In this document: positions 5,929 through 13,798 of the stretch, piece after piece
Numbering within the stretch: the first letter of the stretch is position 1
How the letters are laid out: each line of letters opens with the position of its first letter
Assembly: GCA_002423615.1 (NCBI GenBank)
Contig: DIKO01000107.1
Coordinates: 1 to 23,964 of the forward strand
Direction of reading: 5' to 3'
Length of the DNA: 23,964 bases
Source: Desulfobacteraceae bacterium UBA5616
GTDB taxonomy: Bacteria > Desulfobacterota > Desulfobacteria > Desulfobacterales > UBA5616
Notes under the pieces: model-generated
The model's input: only the letters and a program-made list of their open reading frames with translations
The model's database searches: none
What the model was told of the DNA's origin: nothing
Position numbers and translations under genes: made by a program

Positions 5929-7161
5929 CTATAGACTTTCAACCACCGTGGAGATCGCAACCCCGCCGCCGCCACATATCATCTGAAGGCCGTATTTGCC
6001 CTTTGTCCGTTTGAGATGGTGGACCATTTCACCGAAATAAATCACTCCGGAGGCGCCGATGGGGTGCCCTATGGCCACTGCCCCGCCGGTGGGATTGACC
6101 CGGTCTTCGGCCGGATCATAGCCGAGCTGCCGGCCGAATTCCACCAGAGGACTCATGAAGGCCTCATTGGGTTCGATCACATCCATCTGATCGATCTTTT
6201 TCCCGGCCCGTTTCAGTGCCTTCCGGGCAGCCGGGATGGGGGCCAGCAGCATGGGGACGGGTTCTCCACCGGCGACAGCCGTGCCGATGATTCTGGCCAG
6301 GGGCTCGATCCCCAGTTCCTCGGCTTTGTCGGCGGTCATGAGCAGAACCGCTGCCGAACCGTCCACGATCTGGGAAGAATTCCCCGCCGTCACCATGCCG
6401 TCGGGCTTAAAAGGCGGTTTGAGCTTGGCCAGGTCAGCAACAAATCCTTCGAAATCATCGGCGGCCTTGGTCCTCGTGGTTTCATCGGAATCCACCCGGT
6501 AACTCTTGTCTTCCCATTTGTATTCAAAGGGCACGATGTGATCGGCGTGCCATCCCTTGCGGGCGGCTTCAACGGCCTTTTTCATGCTGAGGGCGCCGAG
6601 CCGGTCCAGTTGTTCCCGGGTGTGACCGTTTTGTTCGGATATCATTTCAGCGCACAGGCCCTGGGGAACACCCATGAACTGCATGACCTTGGGGGAGAAC
6701 CGGACCGGGTATTTGGCGGCGAAGGCCACTTCCATGTCCGATCCCATGCCGTAATGGGACATGATCTCAACGCCGGCGCAGACACAGGCGTCGCCGTCGC
6801 CGATCATCAACTGGTGGGCCGCGGAATTGATGGCCCGCAAGCCCGCGTTGCAGTACTGATTGACGGTAAACGCCGAGGTCGTGTTGGGAATACCGGCCAT
6901 CAGGGCCGCAATGCGGGCGATATTTCCCCCCTGTTCACCGATCTGGCTTAAGCACCCCACCACCACGTCCTCGATGATGGATTCGTCGAATTTAGGGCTT
7001 TTGGCATGGACCCTGTCCAGAAGCCCCCTCATGACGGCGGCGAGCAGGTCCTGAGCCGATGCCTGGCACAGTTGCCCCCCCTTTTCCATTCCTTTTCTTC
7101 CGGATTTGCCGATGCCGCTCCTGACGGCGTCAATAACCACGACTTCTTTTAATTTCCCCAT
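5929..7161 (-). CDS. Thiolase family protein (acetyl-CoA acetyltransferase/3-ketoacyl-CoA thiolase)
   Basis: A 410-residue thiolase. The nucleophilic cysteine is C104 in VNQYCNAGLRAINSAAHQLM; the later active-site blocks are NPTGGAVAIGHPIGASGV (catalytic His) and MICGGGGVAIS (second Cys). The order and length are normal for type I/II thiolases, which cleave 3-ketoacyl-CoA with CoA or run the reverse condensation. In this setting, with acyl-CoA dehydrogenase and SCP2 genes downstream, the breakdown direction is likely. The start at 7161 follows AAAGGAG with a spacer of about nine bases. The upstream region contains a 16-bp palindrome and a TATAAA (7191-7186, minus) that could be the -10 site, so the gene is probably under TetR control. 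Substrate chain length and whether it acts on branched acids cannot be read from the sequence. Confidence 0.93.
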   Translation of the reverse strand: MGKLKEVVVIDAVRSGIGKSGRKGMEKGGQLCQASAQDLLAAVMRGLLDRVHAKSPKFDESIIEDVVVGCLSQIGEQGGNIARIAALMAGIPNTTSAFTVNQYCNAGLRAINSAAHQLMIGDGDACVCAGVEIMSHYGMGSDMEVAFAAKYPVRFSPKVMQFMGVPQGLCAEMISEQNGHTREQLDRLGALSMKKAVEAARKGWHADHIVPFEYKWEDKSYRVDSDETTRTKAADDFEGFVADLAKLKPPFKPDGMVTAGNSSQIVDGSAAVLLMTADKAEELGIEPLARIIGTAVAGGEPVPMLLAPIPAARKALKRAGKKIDQMDVIEPNEAFMSPLVEFGRQLGYDPAEDRVNPTGGAVAIGHPIGASGVIYFGEMVHHLKRTKGKYGLQMICGGGGVAISTVVESL

Positions 7162-7419
7162 TTTGTATTCTCCTTTAAGGGTTCCTTTATAATTGATTGC
7201 ACAGTGAGGTGAAAAAAAGTTTCATAAATGGAAACGCATGCGTTTCATTGAAGGGATCGGCAGAGAATCAATGTTAAGTTGACTCGGATATTTCCAGCAT
7301 TCAAAAAGTCCGGGATCGAAACGAGTTCCGGCCGAATTGCTCTCCATAACCGGCTTCCATCTTTTGATGGACTCAAACTTCTTTATTTTAATCAAAAAGT
7401 CAAGGAGTTTTTTGGGAAA
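7162..7419. other. Intergenic regulatory region upstream of the thiolase
   Basis: This stretch holds no convincing gene. On the minus strand it has a TATAAA (7191-7186) about 25 bases before the thiolase start as possible -10 box, without a good -35, and a palindrome at 7231-7246. The sequence GTTTCAT occurs twice (7219-7225 and 7242-7248), the second copy within and beyond the palindrome's right arm. The part nearest the small unknown gene (7370-7419) is A/T-rich with no clear terminator. Confidence 0.5.
7231..7246. promoter_or_regulatory. 16-bp perfect palindrome, candidate TetR-family operator
   Basis: GAAACGCATGCGTTTC is a perfect inverted repeat about 70 bases before the thiolase start codon. 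Length and symmetry fit a TetR-family operator, and a TetR-type gene lies about 530 bases away on the same strand. The arms resemble the GAAAC...GTTTC halves reported for the fatty-acid regulator PsrA of Pseudomonas, although the spacing differs. The site is seen; its link to this regulator is inferred. Confidence 0.6.
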
Positions 7420-7737
7420 TCAAATCGACGTCGAATACTCCTTCCCCTCTGTGTCGATCATCACCAGGGTCTTGTACCTCTCCCAGGTGTTCTCATCCAT
7501 GTTGCAGTAGAAAGCGGAGATATCATTGGGGTGAACGGTTACCGGATGGGGTGGATAGAGGTTTTCAACCTTAAGGGTTTCCCGGTCGTTTTTCAGGTAA
7601 AACCAGTTGTTGACGACCACCGCCTTTTCCGATGCGTTAATGACGTGGATCTCCAGATTCTGGTTGGGAAGGGAGCAGCATTTGAAGGCCAGTATGTCCT
7701 CCATGCTTGTGTTCATGATCGCCTTGACGGTTACCAT
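7420..7737 (-). CDS. Small protein of unknown function
   Basis: A 105-residue protein I do not recognise. It has no signal peptide or membrane segment. Alternating hydrophobic and polar residues (NLEIHVINASEKAVVVNNWFYL, then NLYPPHPVTVHPNDISAFYC) suggest a mostly beta-strand, sandwich-like fold. It contains three cysteines, two adjacent (KCCSL). The start at 7737 has a modest AAAGGAAC site upstream. It follows the TetR gene by 42 bases and is probably the last cistron of a three-gene operon with the TetR regulator and the Fe-S protein. A real gene is likely, judged from sensible codon use, an upstream ribosome site and operon position; no function is proposed. Confidence 0.65.
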   Translation of the reverse strand: MVTVKAIMNTSMEDILAFKCCSLPNQNLEIHVINASEKAVVVNNWFYLKNDRETLKVENLYPPHPVTVHPNDISAFYCNMDENTWERYKTLVMIDTEGKEYSTSI

Positions 7738-7779
7738 TCGTCTGTTCCTTTTATAATGGGTCTTCTTTGGTATTACACT

Positions 7780-8436
7780 TCACCCGCCGCAGTCGGCGGG
7801 ATCGGCCTGCCGGGACTTCCGGTCATAGTTGGGGATGAGGATTCTTTTCATGGTATCTCTCACCAGCCTGCCGTATTCGTCATGATCGATATCAAAAATT
7901 GGCCTTACTTCCTTTTCCCCCGCGATAAAACTGAACACGGAAAACCAGGTGGCCAGCATGCCGGCCTTGACTTTGTTGGAAGACTCCTTGTCCCCCAGAG
8001 GAAACCCCATGGCCTCGGCGACTTCATTCAGCGTTACCGGCGATCTTAAATCGTTGTCGAACTTCTGTTTTGTTTTGCTGAACATCTGAAACAGCATCAG
8101 ATTGGGGACCTCGGGCCGGGAAATGAGAAAATCACAAATATGATCAATTGCGACTTCATAACGGTCATACAGGGGTTTTCCCTTGGTCCTGGCCTCAAGT
8201 TCTTTAATCATCGCCCGGTAATCATCTATGACATCCACCAGCACGGACTCGAACAGATCTTTTTTTTCCCCCCAGTGATAATACAGGGTCGAGATGTCGA
8301 TGCCGACCTCCTTGGCGATCATCCGGGTTGTGGTGCCATGGTAGCCATATTGCCCGAATAGATTCCGGGCCGCGGAAAGGACCCTGGCTTTCATGGAATC
8401 GGGGTCTTTCCTGGCCTTTTCCAGCGGCTTATACAT
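7780..8436 (-). CDS. TetR/AcrR family transcriptional regulator
   Basis: A 218-residue regulator with the TetR N-terminal helix-turn-helix: SMKARVLSAARNLFGQYGYHGTTTRMIAKEVGIDISTLYYHWGEKKDLFESVL, at about residues 15-65. The remaining ligand domain is alpha-helical and too variable to suggest a ligand. Most relatives are repressors released by small molecules, in acyl-CoA operons often acyl-CoA esters. The start at 8436 is chosen over the ATG at 8442 because GAGGAG directly abuts 8442 but lies six bases before 8436. It follows the Fe-S protein gene by 74 bases and precedes the small unknown gene. Its probable target is the palindrome upstream of the thiolase, and the acyl-CoA genes downstream of it. 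Confidence 0.92.
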   Translation of the reverse strand: MYKPLEKARKDPDSMKARVLSAARNLFGQYGYHGTTTRMIAKEVGIDISTLYYHWGEKKDLFESVLVDVIDDYRAMIKELEARTKGKPLYDRYEVAIDHICDFLISRPEVPNLMLFQMFSKTKQKFDNDLRSPVTLNEVAEAMGFPLGDKESSNKVKAGMLATWFSVFSFIAGEKEVRPIFDIDHDEYGRLVRDTMKRILIPNYDRKSRQADPADCGG

Positions 8437-8510
8437 ATCCATCTCCTCTTGGAAGGGCGGTTTTCCGTTTCATCGTCATCTGCCCGAAGATTCGTTCATC
8501 ACGGAGAGGG

Positions 8511-9680
8511 TCAGGCATTTTTCCCTGCAAACATCCGTTGAATGCCTTCCTGAAAAGTTCTGGCAGGTTCGGAATGCCGGATTTTCTTCAGATTGATCGC
8601 ATCGGCCGGGCAGTTGGACGCACATACCCCGCAGCCGATACAGGCATCTTCCCGGACAATCACCCGGTCTTCTGATTTATCCTCTTTTTCCCCCATACGG
8701 TAGAGCAGGGCATGAAAACTGCATTTTTTGATGCATTTTTTACATTTGGTGCAGGCGTCGTTGTCGATGACCGGGACATAATCGGACTTTTCAAAGGCGT
8801 CCAGACGGTTCATTTTCACCGAGGACCCCATGATACCGCAGCAGCAGGCGCAGCAGTTGCAGATAAACCCGTGCTTGTCCACCGTATTGGTGGAAATGTG
8901 AATGTGTCCGTCTTTTTCGGCCTGCTTGAGGATCCTGATGCCTTCATCGATGTCGACGTTTCGGCCGATTCCCTCGGCCACCACGAATTTCGCGGCGGCG
9001 CCGAAGGCCATGCAGCTTTCCACCGCGCCCTGGCAGTCCGGCGATTCCTTGGTCATCATGGACATCAGCCTGCAGGTACAGGGCATCACCGCGATGTTGT
9101 TTTCATATTTACCGGCTTCCCGGATAATCTGTTCGACATCCTGATACGCGAAAACCTGGCTCCTGTCCGGTTCCAGGTGCTCATCGACCGCCACCACCCT
9201 GGCCCCGGGTTCGGGTTTGAGGGAAGGCACCACTCGGAAAATGCTGAAAGCCGATCCGCCCGTGTGGCTGGTAATTCCTCCGCCCTCCATCTGTCGCATT
9301 TTTTTGACAAAGGCCCGCCGTTCGTCGATGCTGTTATGGGGGGAGACGATGAAATATTCCACCAGCCCCGGAAACAGGGGAGGGACCAGATATTTTTTCT
9401 TATCGCCGTCCTTGCGGTCAATGTGCCAGAACAGAACCCCGCGCCTGCACAGGCGTTCAAAGGTCTCCCGGATGGTTTCAACCGGATACCCGGTTTGCCG
9501 GGCATAGTCCTCTATGGTGTACTGATCCGCCTGGACGATCCTGAAAGGGCCTGCCGCGATGATTTTCGCGTCTTCCTCATTATACAGAATTTTAACGATT
9601 TCCATGGACAGCCGGTTTTTGGGAATCATGATGATATCACAGAGTTTTCGATATGCGGTGTCGACTTCGTTTACGGGCAT
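8511..9680 (-). CDS. Two-cluster [4Fe-4S] ferredoxin-domain protein with cysteine-rich core
   Basis: A 389-residue protein. The C-terminal end has two classical [4Fe-4S] motifs: C310/C313/C316/C320 (CTKCKKCIKKC) and C347/C350/C353/C357 (CIGCGVCASNCP). Before these lie further cysteine groups: C201 and C203 (MPCTCRLM), C216, C223, and a dense set at 274-281 (CNCCACCCG), which could bind further metal. Residues about 45-90 (YTIEDYARQTGYPVETIRETFERLCRRGVLFW) look like a winged-helix fold. There is no signal peptide, so it is probably cytoplasmic and moves electrons. Start 9680 follows AAGGAGGAG. The neighbours suggest a link to acyl-CoA metabolism, perhaps as electron carrier for a dehydrogenase step, but the redox partner is unknown. 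The family is common in sulfate-reducing and related anaerobes as uncharacterised ferredoxin proteins. Confidence 0.85.
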   Translation of the reverse strand: MPVNEVDTAYRKLCDIIMIPKNRLSMEIVKILYNEEDAKIIAAGPFRIVQADQYTIEDYARQTGYPVETIRETFERLCRRGVLFWHIDRKDGDKKKYLVPPLFPGLVEYFIVSPHNSIDERRAFVKKMRQMEGGGITSHTGGSAFSIFRVVPSLKPEPGARVVAVDEHLEPDRSQVFAYQDVEQIIREAGKYENNIAVMPCTCRLMSMMTKESPDCQGAVESCMAFGAAAKFVVAEGIGRNVDIDEGIRILKQAEKDGHIHISTNTVDKHGFICNCCACCCGIMGSSVKMNRLDAFEKSDYVPVIDNDACTKCKKCIKKCSFHALLYRMGEKEDKSEDRVIVREDACIGCGVCASNCPADAINLKKIRHSEPARTFQEGIQRMFAGKNA

Positions 9681-9741
9681 CCTCTCCTCCTTGGGTCATG
9701 GGTTTGGAACAACAGCTTCCAGCATTTGGTTGAAGGGACAA

Positions 9742-9770
9742 ATCCTAGATGACTGGTGCCGAGATGTCAA
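9742..9770 (-). promoter_or_regulatory. Sigma-70-type promoter of the Fe-S protein/TetR operon
   Basis: On the minus strand a perfect TTGACA (9770-9765) is followed after 17 bases by TAGGAT (9747-9742; 4/6). It would give a transcript start near 9735 and a leader of about 55 bases before the ATG at 9680. Confidence 0.55.
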
Positions 9771-9833
9771 TATGGGATTTTACGGGGTTCCGGATATTAT
9801 TCGAGTTCAGAATCCAGCCGGGGGTCCCGGGCA

Positions 9834-11018
9834 TCAGTCCACCACGGCTCCGATCACCAGATCGGACAGACGCTGGTGCCTGATAAAACTCGCCCCTTCT
9901 TCGAGAAGGCCCGCGGTGAGAAGAATAAAGGTCAGATCCCGTTCCGGGTCCACCCAGAACATGGTGGATCCGGCCCCGAGGCCGCCGAAAGTGCCGGGCG
10001 AGGCTATCTGGCCGAAGGGCATGGGAAAGATCCCCTCTCCCCGGAGAAAAAAACTCAGGCCCAGGTATGCCGGATAGGGGTCCCACCCGTGAATTTCCCG
10101 GGCATGATCGAAAATATCATTGGACATATTTCCGGTATGATTGTTCGTGGCGAGTTTCAAAATGGCCGGGGAAAGTATCCTGACCCCGTCCAGTTCACCA
10201 TGGTTCCGGAGCATTTCGGCCCACCGGAACAGATCAAAAGCCGTGGAGACCGCACCGCCGGCGGGGATTTCCGTGTCTTCACGGATCAGAAGGTTCATGG
10301 CCTCCATCATCATGGGGTCGAAGAGGCCGGGTGTTTTGTCCCTGACCACAACCGGTACTTTTCGGGGCTCCAGATCTTTCCGGATCCCGAGGGAAGTGTC
10401 CTTCATTTTCAGCGGCTGGAACAAAACCTCATCCAGAATCCGGCGGAAGGGGCGGCTCCCGCCGTCCAGGCGGCGCACCACTTCCGCCAGGACCGCATGG
10501 GCGGTCAGGGGGCTGTAGGAGACCCGGGTTCCGGGATGACTTTTCAGGGGATCATGACAGGCCGCGGCCACATAAGCCTTGAGATCGCCCACCTGTTCCA
10601 TGGGAAGCATGGGGGGCAGGTCCACGGACATCCCGCCGGTATGGGTCAACAGATGGGCAACGGTGAGGCGGTGCTTTCCCTTGATGCCGAACTCGGGGAT
10701 GACTTCCGCAATCCGGGTGGTCAGGGCCAGTTCTCCTCTTTCGATAAAGGAAAACACCGCCCCGGCGGTAAAGGTCTTGGTAAGGGACATGATGACGAAA
10801 ACATCATCCGTGGCGGCAGCCCGCCCCGAAGCCAGGTCCGTGTGGCCGACGGCTTCCAGAAGCACGATTTTCCCATGGCGCCCGACGGCATAAACGGCCC
10901 CGTCATACAGACCCTTTCCCGTGTCGGTTTCGACAGCCTGCCGGACCCTTAACAGACGGTCCGGGTCAAGTCCTGCTGTTCGGGCTTCATCAATTCCGAT
11001 ATTCATTTCCTGATCCAT
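9834..11018 (-). CDS. Serine hydrolase, beta-lactamase/esterase family
   Basis: A 394-residue class C beta-lactamase-like protein. The nucleophile motif SxxK is S78-L-T-K81 (MSLTKTFTAGAVF), and LTVAHLLTHTGGM is the typical following block. The second motif is Y168-S-P170 rather than the usual YxN, and the third appears as FGGLGAGSTMFWVDP in place of KTG. These features suit esterase or transacylase relatives (EstB, LACTB-like) rather than a true antibiotic-resistance enzyme. No signal peptide is seen, so the protein is probably cytoplasmic. The start at 11018 is preferred because GGGGAGGGG lies four bases before it; the frame extends five codons upstream to 11033, through the ribosome site. 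It is transcribed on the minus strand and has its own upstream spacer, so it looks like a separate unit. Natural substrate unknown. Confidence 0.88.
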   Translation of the reverse strand: MDQEMNIGIDEARTAGLDPDRLLRVRQAVETDTGKGLYDGAVYAVGRHGKIVLLEAVGHTDLASGRAAATDDVFVIMSLTKTFTAGAVFSFIERGELALTTRIAEVIPEFGIKGKHRLTVAHLLTHTGGMSVDLPPMLPMEQVGDLKAYVAAACHDPLKSHPGTRVSYSPLTAHAVLAEVVRRLDGGSRPFRRILDEVLFQPLKMKDTSLGIRKDLEPRKVPVVVRDKTPGLFDPMMMEAMNLLIREDTEIPAGGAVSTAFDLFRWAEMLRNHGELDGVRILSPAILKLATNNHTGNMSNDIFDHAREIHGWDPYPAYLGLSFFLRGEGIFPMPFGQIASPGTFGGLGAGSTMFWVDPERDLTFILLTAGLLEEGASFIRHQRLSDLVIGAVVD

Positions 11019-11310
11019 TTTTCCCCTCCCCAATCAATGAACTTCAGGTGTCCCCGGGTTTTCAGGCTGTTATTGTGGGCGCATCAACGATGCTTTCAGG
11101 TAAAAACCGGGGTTCACGCATTCTGGAATGGCATTTCTGCAAAAGATATCCCATTTATTCCATGTTTCCGGTAAAAATCAACATCTAAAGATGGTTTTCC
11201 CAAGATTGAACAAAGAATTACGGATTGCAGTTTTGGGGAAATCAAAACCTCAAATTTTCTGGAAATGATAGATCAGGGTGGCGCCATGCCAGTGGGTTTC
11301 AGCCCCGCCT
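11019..11310. other. Intergenic region between serine hydrolase and TPR lipoprotein genes
   Basis: This stretch has no convincing gene. It should hold the terminator of the TPR gene and the promoter of the serine hydrolase, both minus strand. I see an 8-bp palindrome TGGCGCCA (11279-11286) but no hairpin with a T-run, and only weak promoter-like sites, such as TTGATT with an A/T-rich -10 near 11150-11185. Confidence 0.4.
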
Positions 11311-13596
11311 TTAATTCAGGGTAGCGATGACCCTCCTGGCTTCGTCAGCCCCCCTGAAGCCGGGATCCAACCTGAGGGCTTCCCGGAGTTCCTTTACAGC
11401 CAGTTCCCGGTTGTTGTTTTTGTGGTAGGCCATGCCCAGATGGTACCGGATCATGGGGTCGTCCTCAATTTTATCGGCTGCTTCCTTCAGGTAGGCCACT
11501 GCCCTGCCGGGGATATTTTTTTTGTAGTAAATCCATCCGAGGGTGTCCGAGACATGGGGATCATCGGGCATCTGCTCCTTGGCCTTCTGGGCCAGGTTCA
11601 GGGCCACATCGATATTTCCCCCGGATTCCGCGTAAATGTAGGCCAGGTTGTTTGCCGCAGGGGCGAAGTCCGGGTTGATTTTGAGAACTTTTTCAAAAAG
11701 TTCCCCGGCCTTGTCGTAGTGGTTTTCATTCTCGTTGATCATTCCCAGGGCTATCAGCGCGGAAAGGTTTTCCGGGTCCTTTTCCAGGACCCCCGTATAA
11801 CGCGCTTTGGCCTTATCCATCATGTTGTTCCGGGCGTAGAACCGGGCCAGGGAGATCTGCAGCGCGGGCATGGCGGGGTTGAGTTCCAGGGCCTTCTGCA
11901 GGCAGGCTTCGGCTTTGGCCGGATCCTTGTTCGCTTCGAAAATATTCCCCAGCAGGGCGTGGAACAGCGGGTTCCGGGGAGCACGCTGAATCTGTTCCTC
12001 CACCCTTGAAACGGCCTTGCCAACATCCTTCCGGTTCATATAAATCGTGGCGATGAACTTAAGCGGCTCGATGGCATCGGGACGCAGTTCCAGGGCTTTT
12101 TCAAATTGTTCCAGAGCCTTAGTCTCGTCCTTTTGAATCAGCCGGATCAGGCCCAACTTCGTATACCCCACCGGGTTTTCCGGCGCGATCCGGATCAGGT
12201 TTTCAAAAACCGTTGTTGCATCCGCCATGTTGCGTTTCATGAGGTAGGCGTTTCCCAGGAGAACGTGAGCTTCGGTATTACCCGGGTGATGTTTCAGAAC
12301 CGCCTTGAGATCCTCTATGGACTGGTCCGTGTTTTCTTCGGTCAGGTTGATTTTCGCGCGAAGAATCCTCGGCCCGGCCGACCGGGGGTTCAGCTCCACC
12401 GATTCCCCGAGTGATGTCTTGGCCTGGATCATGTTCCCCTTGCCGGCGTGGGCAAGCCCGATGAGGTAGCGGGCCTGCGCGGATTTGGGATTGTCCTTGG
12501 CATAGGATTCAAACTTGTCCAGTGCCTGGTCGTATTCGTTCCGGCCCAGGAATATCCTGCCCTGCAGCAGCAGCACGTCCTGATTTTTGGGGCTTATCTT
12601 CAACACCGCCTCGATATTCTGCTGTCCCCGGTCGAAGTCTTTTGCGGCGATATAAAAATCTGCCAGCCGCAGCAGCGGGCCAGTATTATTGGGGTCGTTT
12701 TTGGCCGCCTCCTTGAACGCCGTTTCCGCCTTGTTCTTTTCTCCACGGGAAAGGTAAAAGTTCCCCAGGCTCATTCCGGCCGCCGTGTTGTCCGGCGATA
12801 TTTCAACCGCCTTCAAAAATTGCTTCTCGGCGTCGGCCGGTCTCTTCGCGGCGGCGTAAAAATTCCCCAGGGACATAAAGACGACCGGGTTGTCCGGGGC
12901 GATTTTCGTCAGCTCGATATACTCTTTTTCAGCCGAATCCGTTTTCCCGGTGCGCAGGTAGAATTGGGCCAGGGCCAGCCGGGGTTTTATATCCTTTTCG
13001 CTGATTTTAACCGCCTCTTTAAACATCTCTTCCGCACGGGGCAGGTCCTGCTTCAAAAGGTAAAGGTTGGCCAGGTGGATATAGGCGTCGAGTCCCGGTT
13101 GACCATCAACTGCCTTTTGAGCTTCCAGGACAGCCTGGTCGAGATTTTTCTCGGACAGGTAGATACTGCTTAACAGCAGGCGCGCGGAAGCGTTGTTCCC
13201 GTCCATGGAAAGCGACTGTTCAGCCTGCTGTCTGGCTTTTTTCCGGTCCCCGGACAGAAGGTACAGGCGTCCCAGAAGATTTCCGGCTTCGATATTTTTG
13301 GGATCCAGTTCAACGGTTTTGGAGATTTCCTCAAGGGCCTGTCGCAGCATTCCCAGCTTCAGGTACACCCGGCCTATGGCGTAATGGGCTTTCACGGAAC
13401 CGGGTTCCAGCTGAATGACATTCCTGTATTCCAGCACGGCCTCCTTCAGCTTGTTTTCCTTGTGGTAAGCTTCTCCTTTTTGCCAGTGGCGTTCGACCCT
13501 GCCTTCCCTGGAGCACCCGGACAGGGGCATCACCATGGTGAGTAAAATGACGCAGGAAACCAGAGTTAAAAACCTGTTGAGCTTAATTTCCATCAT
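11311..13596 (-). CDS. TPR-repeat lipoprotein of exopolysaccharide/PEP-CTERM type (PrsT-like)
   Basis: A 761-residue protein that starts with a lipoprotein signal peptide (MMEIKLNRFLTLVSCVILL; lipobox LSGC, modified Cys at 28). The rest is about 20 tetratricopeptide repeats of 34 residues, e.g. AHYAIGRVYLKLGMLRQALEE and ALIALGMINENENHYDKAGEL, with the consensus positions of G, Y and A and a P near each repeat end. Such proteins are periplasmic scaffolds; the closest known group is the large TPR lipoprotein associated with PEP-CTERM exopolysaccharide clusters. The start at 13596 follows AAGGGGG; a frame extension to 13734 lacks a signal peptide and ribosome site. It is divergent from the exporter gene at 13799 and probably serves the same assembly machine, possibly like AlgK or PelB in other systems. 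The exact partner is unknown. Confidence 0.9.
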   Translation of the reverse strand: MMEIKLNRFLTLVSCVILLTMVMPLSGCSREGRVERHWQKGEAYHKENKLKEAVLEYRNVIQLEPGSVKAHYAIGRVYLKLGMLRQALEEISKTVELDPKNIEAGNLLGRLYLLSGDRKKARQQAEQSLSMDGNNASARLLLSSIYLSEKNLDQAVLEAQKAVDGQPGLDAYIHLANLYLLKQDLPRAEEMFKEAVKISEKDIKPRLALAQFYLRTGKTDSAEKEYIELTKIAPDNPVVFMSLGNFYAAAKRPADAEKQFLKAVEISPDNTAAGMSLGNFYLSRGEKNKAETAFKEAAKNDPNNTGPLLRLADFYIAAKDFDRGQQNIEAVLKISPKNQDVLLLQGRIFLGRNEYDQALDKFESYAKDNPKSAQARYLIGLAHAGKGNMIQAKTSLGESVELNPRSAGPRILRAKINLTEENTDQSIEDLKAVLKHHPGNTEAHVLLGNAYLMKRNMADATTVFENLIRIAPENPVGYTKLGLIRLIQKDETKALEQFEKALELRPDAIEPLKFIATIYMNRKDVGKAVSRVEEQIQRAPRNPLFHALLGNIFEANKDPAKAEACLQKALELNPAMPALQISLARFYARNNMMDKAKARYTGVLEKDPENLSALIALGMINENENHYDKAGELFEKVLKINPDFAPAANNLAYIYAESGGNIDVALNLAQKAKEQMPDDPHVSDTLGWIYYKKNIPGRAVAYLKEAADKIEDDPMIRYHLGMAYHKNNNRELAVKELREALRLDPGFRGADEARRVIATLN

Positions 13597-13679
13597 GAAT
13601 CCCCCTTGAAAAGATGGTCCCGGCAAACTGTCTTTCGCGGAACCGTCAGTATCTGAATGCCGGCAAAACCCCGCCCTGT

Positions 13680-13705
13680 CCCACAATAACGCCCCACAAT
13701 AACGC
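13680..13705. repeat. Tandem 13-bp direct repeat in the TPR gene leader
   Basis: CCCACAATAACGC occurs twice, exactly end to end (13680-13692, 13693-13705). It sits between the candidate TPR promoter and its start codon. This may be a simple slippage duplication or a paired binding site. Confidence 0.85.
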
Positions 13706-13723
13706 TCGACAGCCGGGTCTTTT

Positions 13724-13763
13724 TTTGTTAGCATAACAAATTAAATTAATTCCATCAATTAAT
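13724..13763. repeat. Two inverted repeats in the divergent promoter region
   Basis: The first is TTTGTTA-gca-TAACAAA (13724-13740), the second ATTAATT-ccatc-AATTAAT (13745-13763). Both are perfect 7-bp repeats in an A/T-rich island between the divergent TPR and exporter genes. The first covers the proposed TPR -10 box and the second its -35 box, so they could be operators that control one or both directions. Confidence 0.6.
13730..13758 (-). promoter_or_regulatory. Candidate promoter of the TPR lipoprotein gene
   Basis: On the minus strand TTGATG (13758-13753) is followed after 17 bases by TATGCT (13735-13730), each a 4/6 match. The transcript would have a leader of about 127 bases containing the tandem 13-mers. 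For the opposite direction, TAATAT (13760-13765) could be a -10 box but has no fitting -35. Confidence 0.4.
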
Positions 13764-13798
13764 ATCCCTTCAACACCATATGGCGGGAAAGGATGAAG

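Noticed and set aside
7279..8049. Plus-strand open frame of 256 codons across the small unknown gene and part of the TetR gene
   Set aside because: No ribosome site or known domain. It runs opposite a firm TetR gene and a plausible small gene.
8466..8473. CGTTTCAT half-site just upstream of the TetR gene, matching the right arm of the thiolase palindrome
   Set aside because: An 8-base match is expected by chance about once in a window this size, and the second arm is absent.
12448..13173. Plus-strand open frame of 241 codons opposite the TPR gene
   Set aside because: The minus strand encodes well-formed TPR repeats with a lipoprotein signal. The antisense frame has a repetitive make-up that mirrors those repeats.
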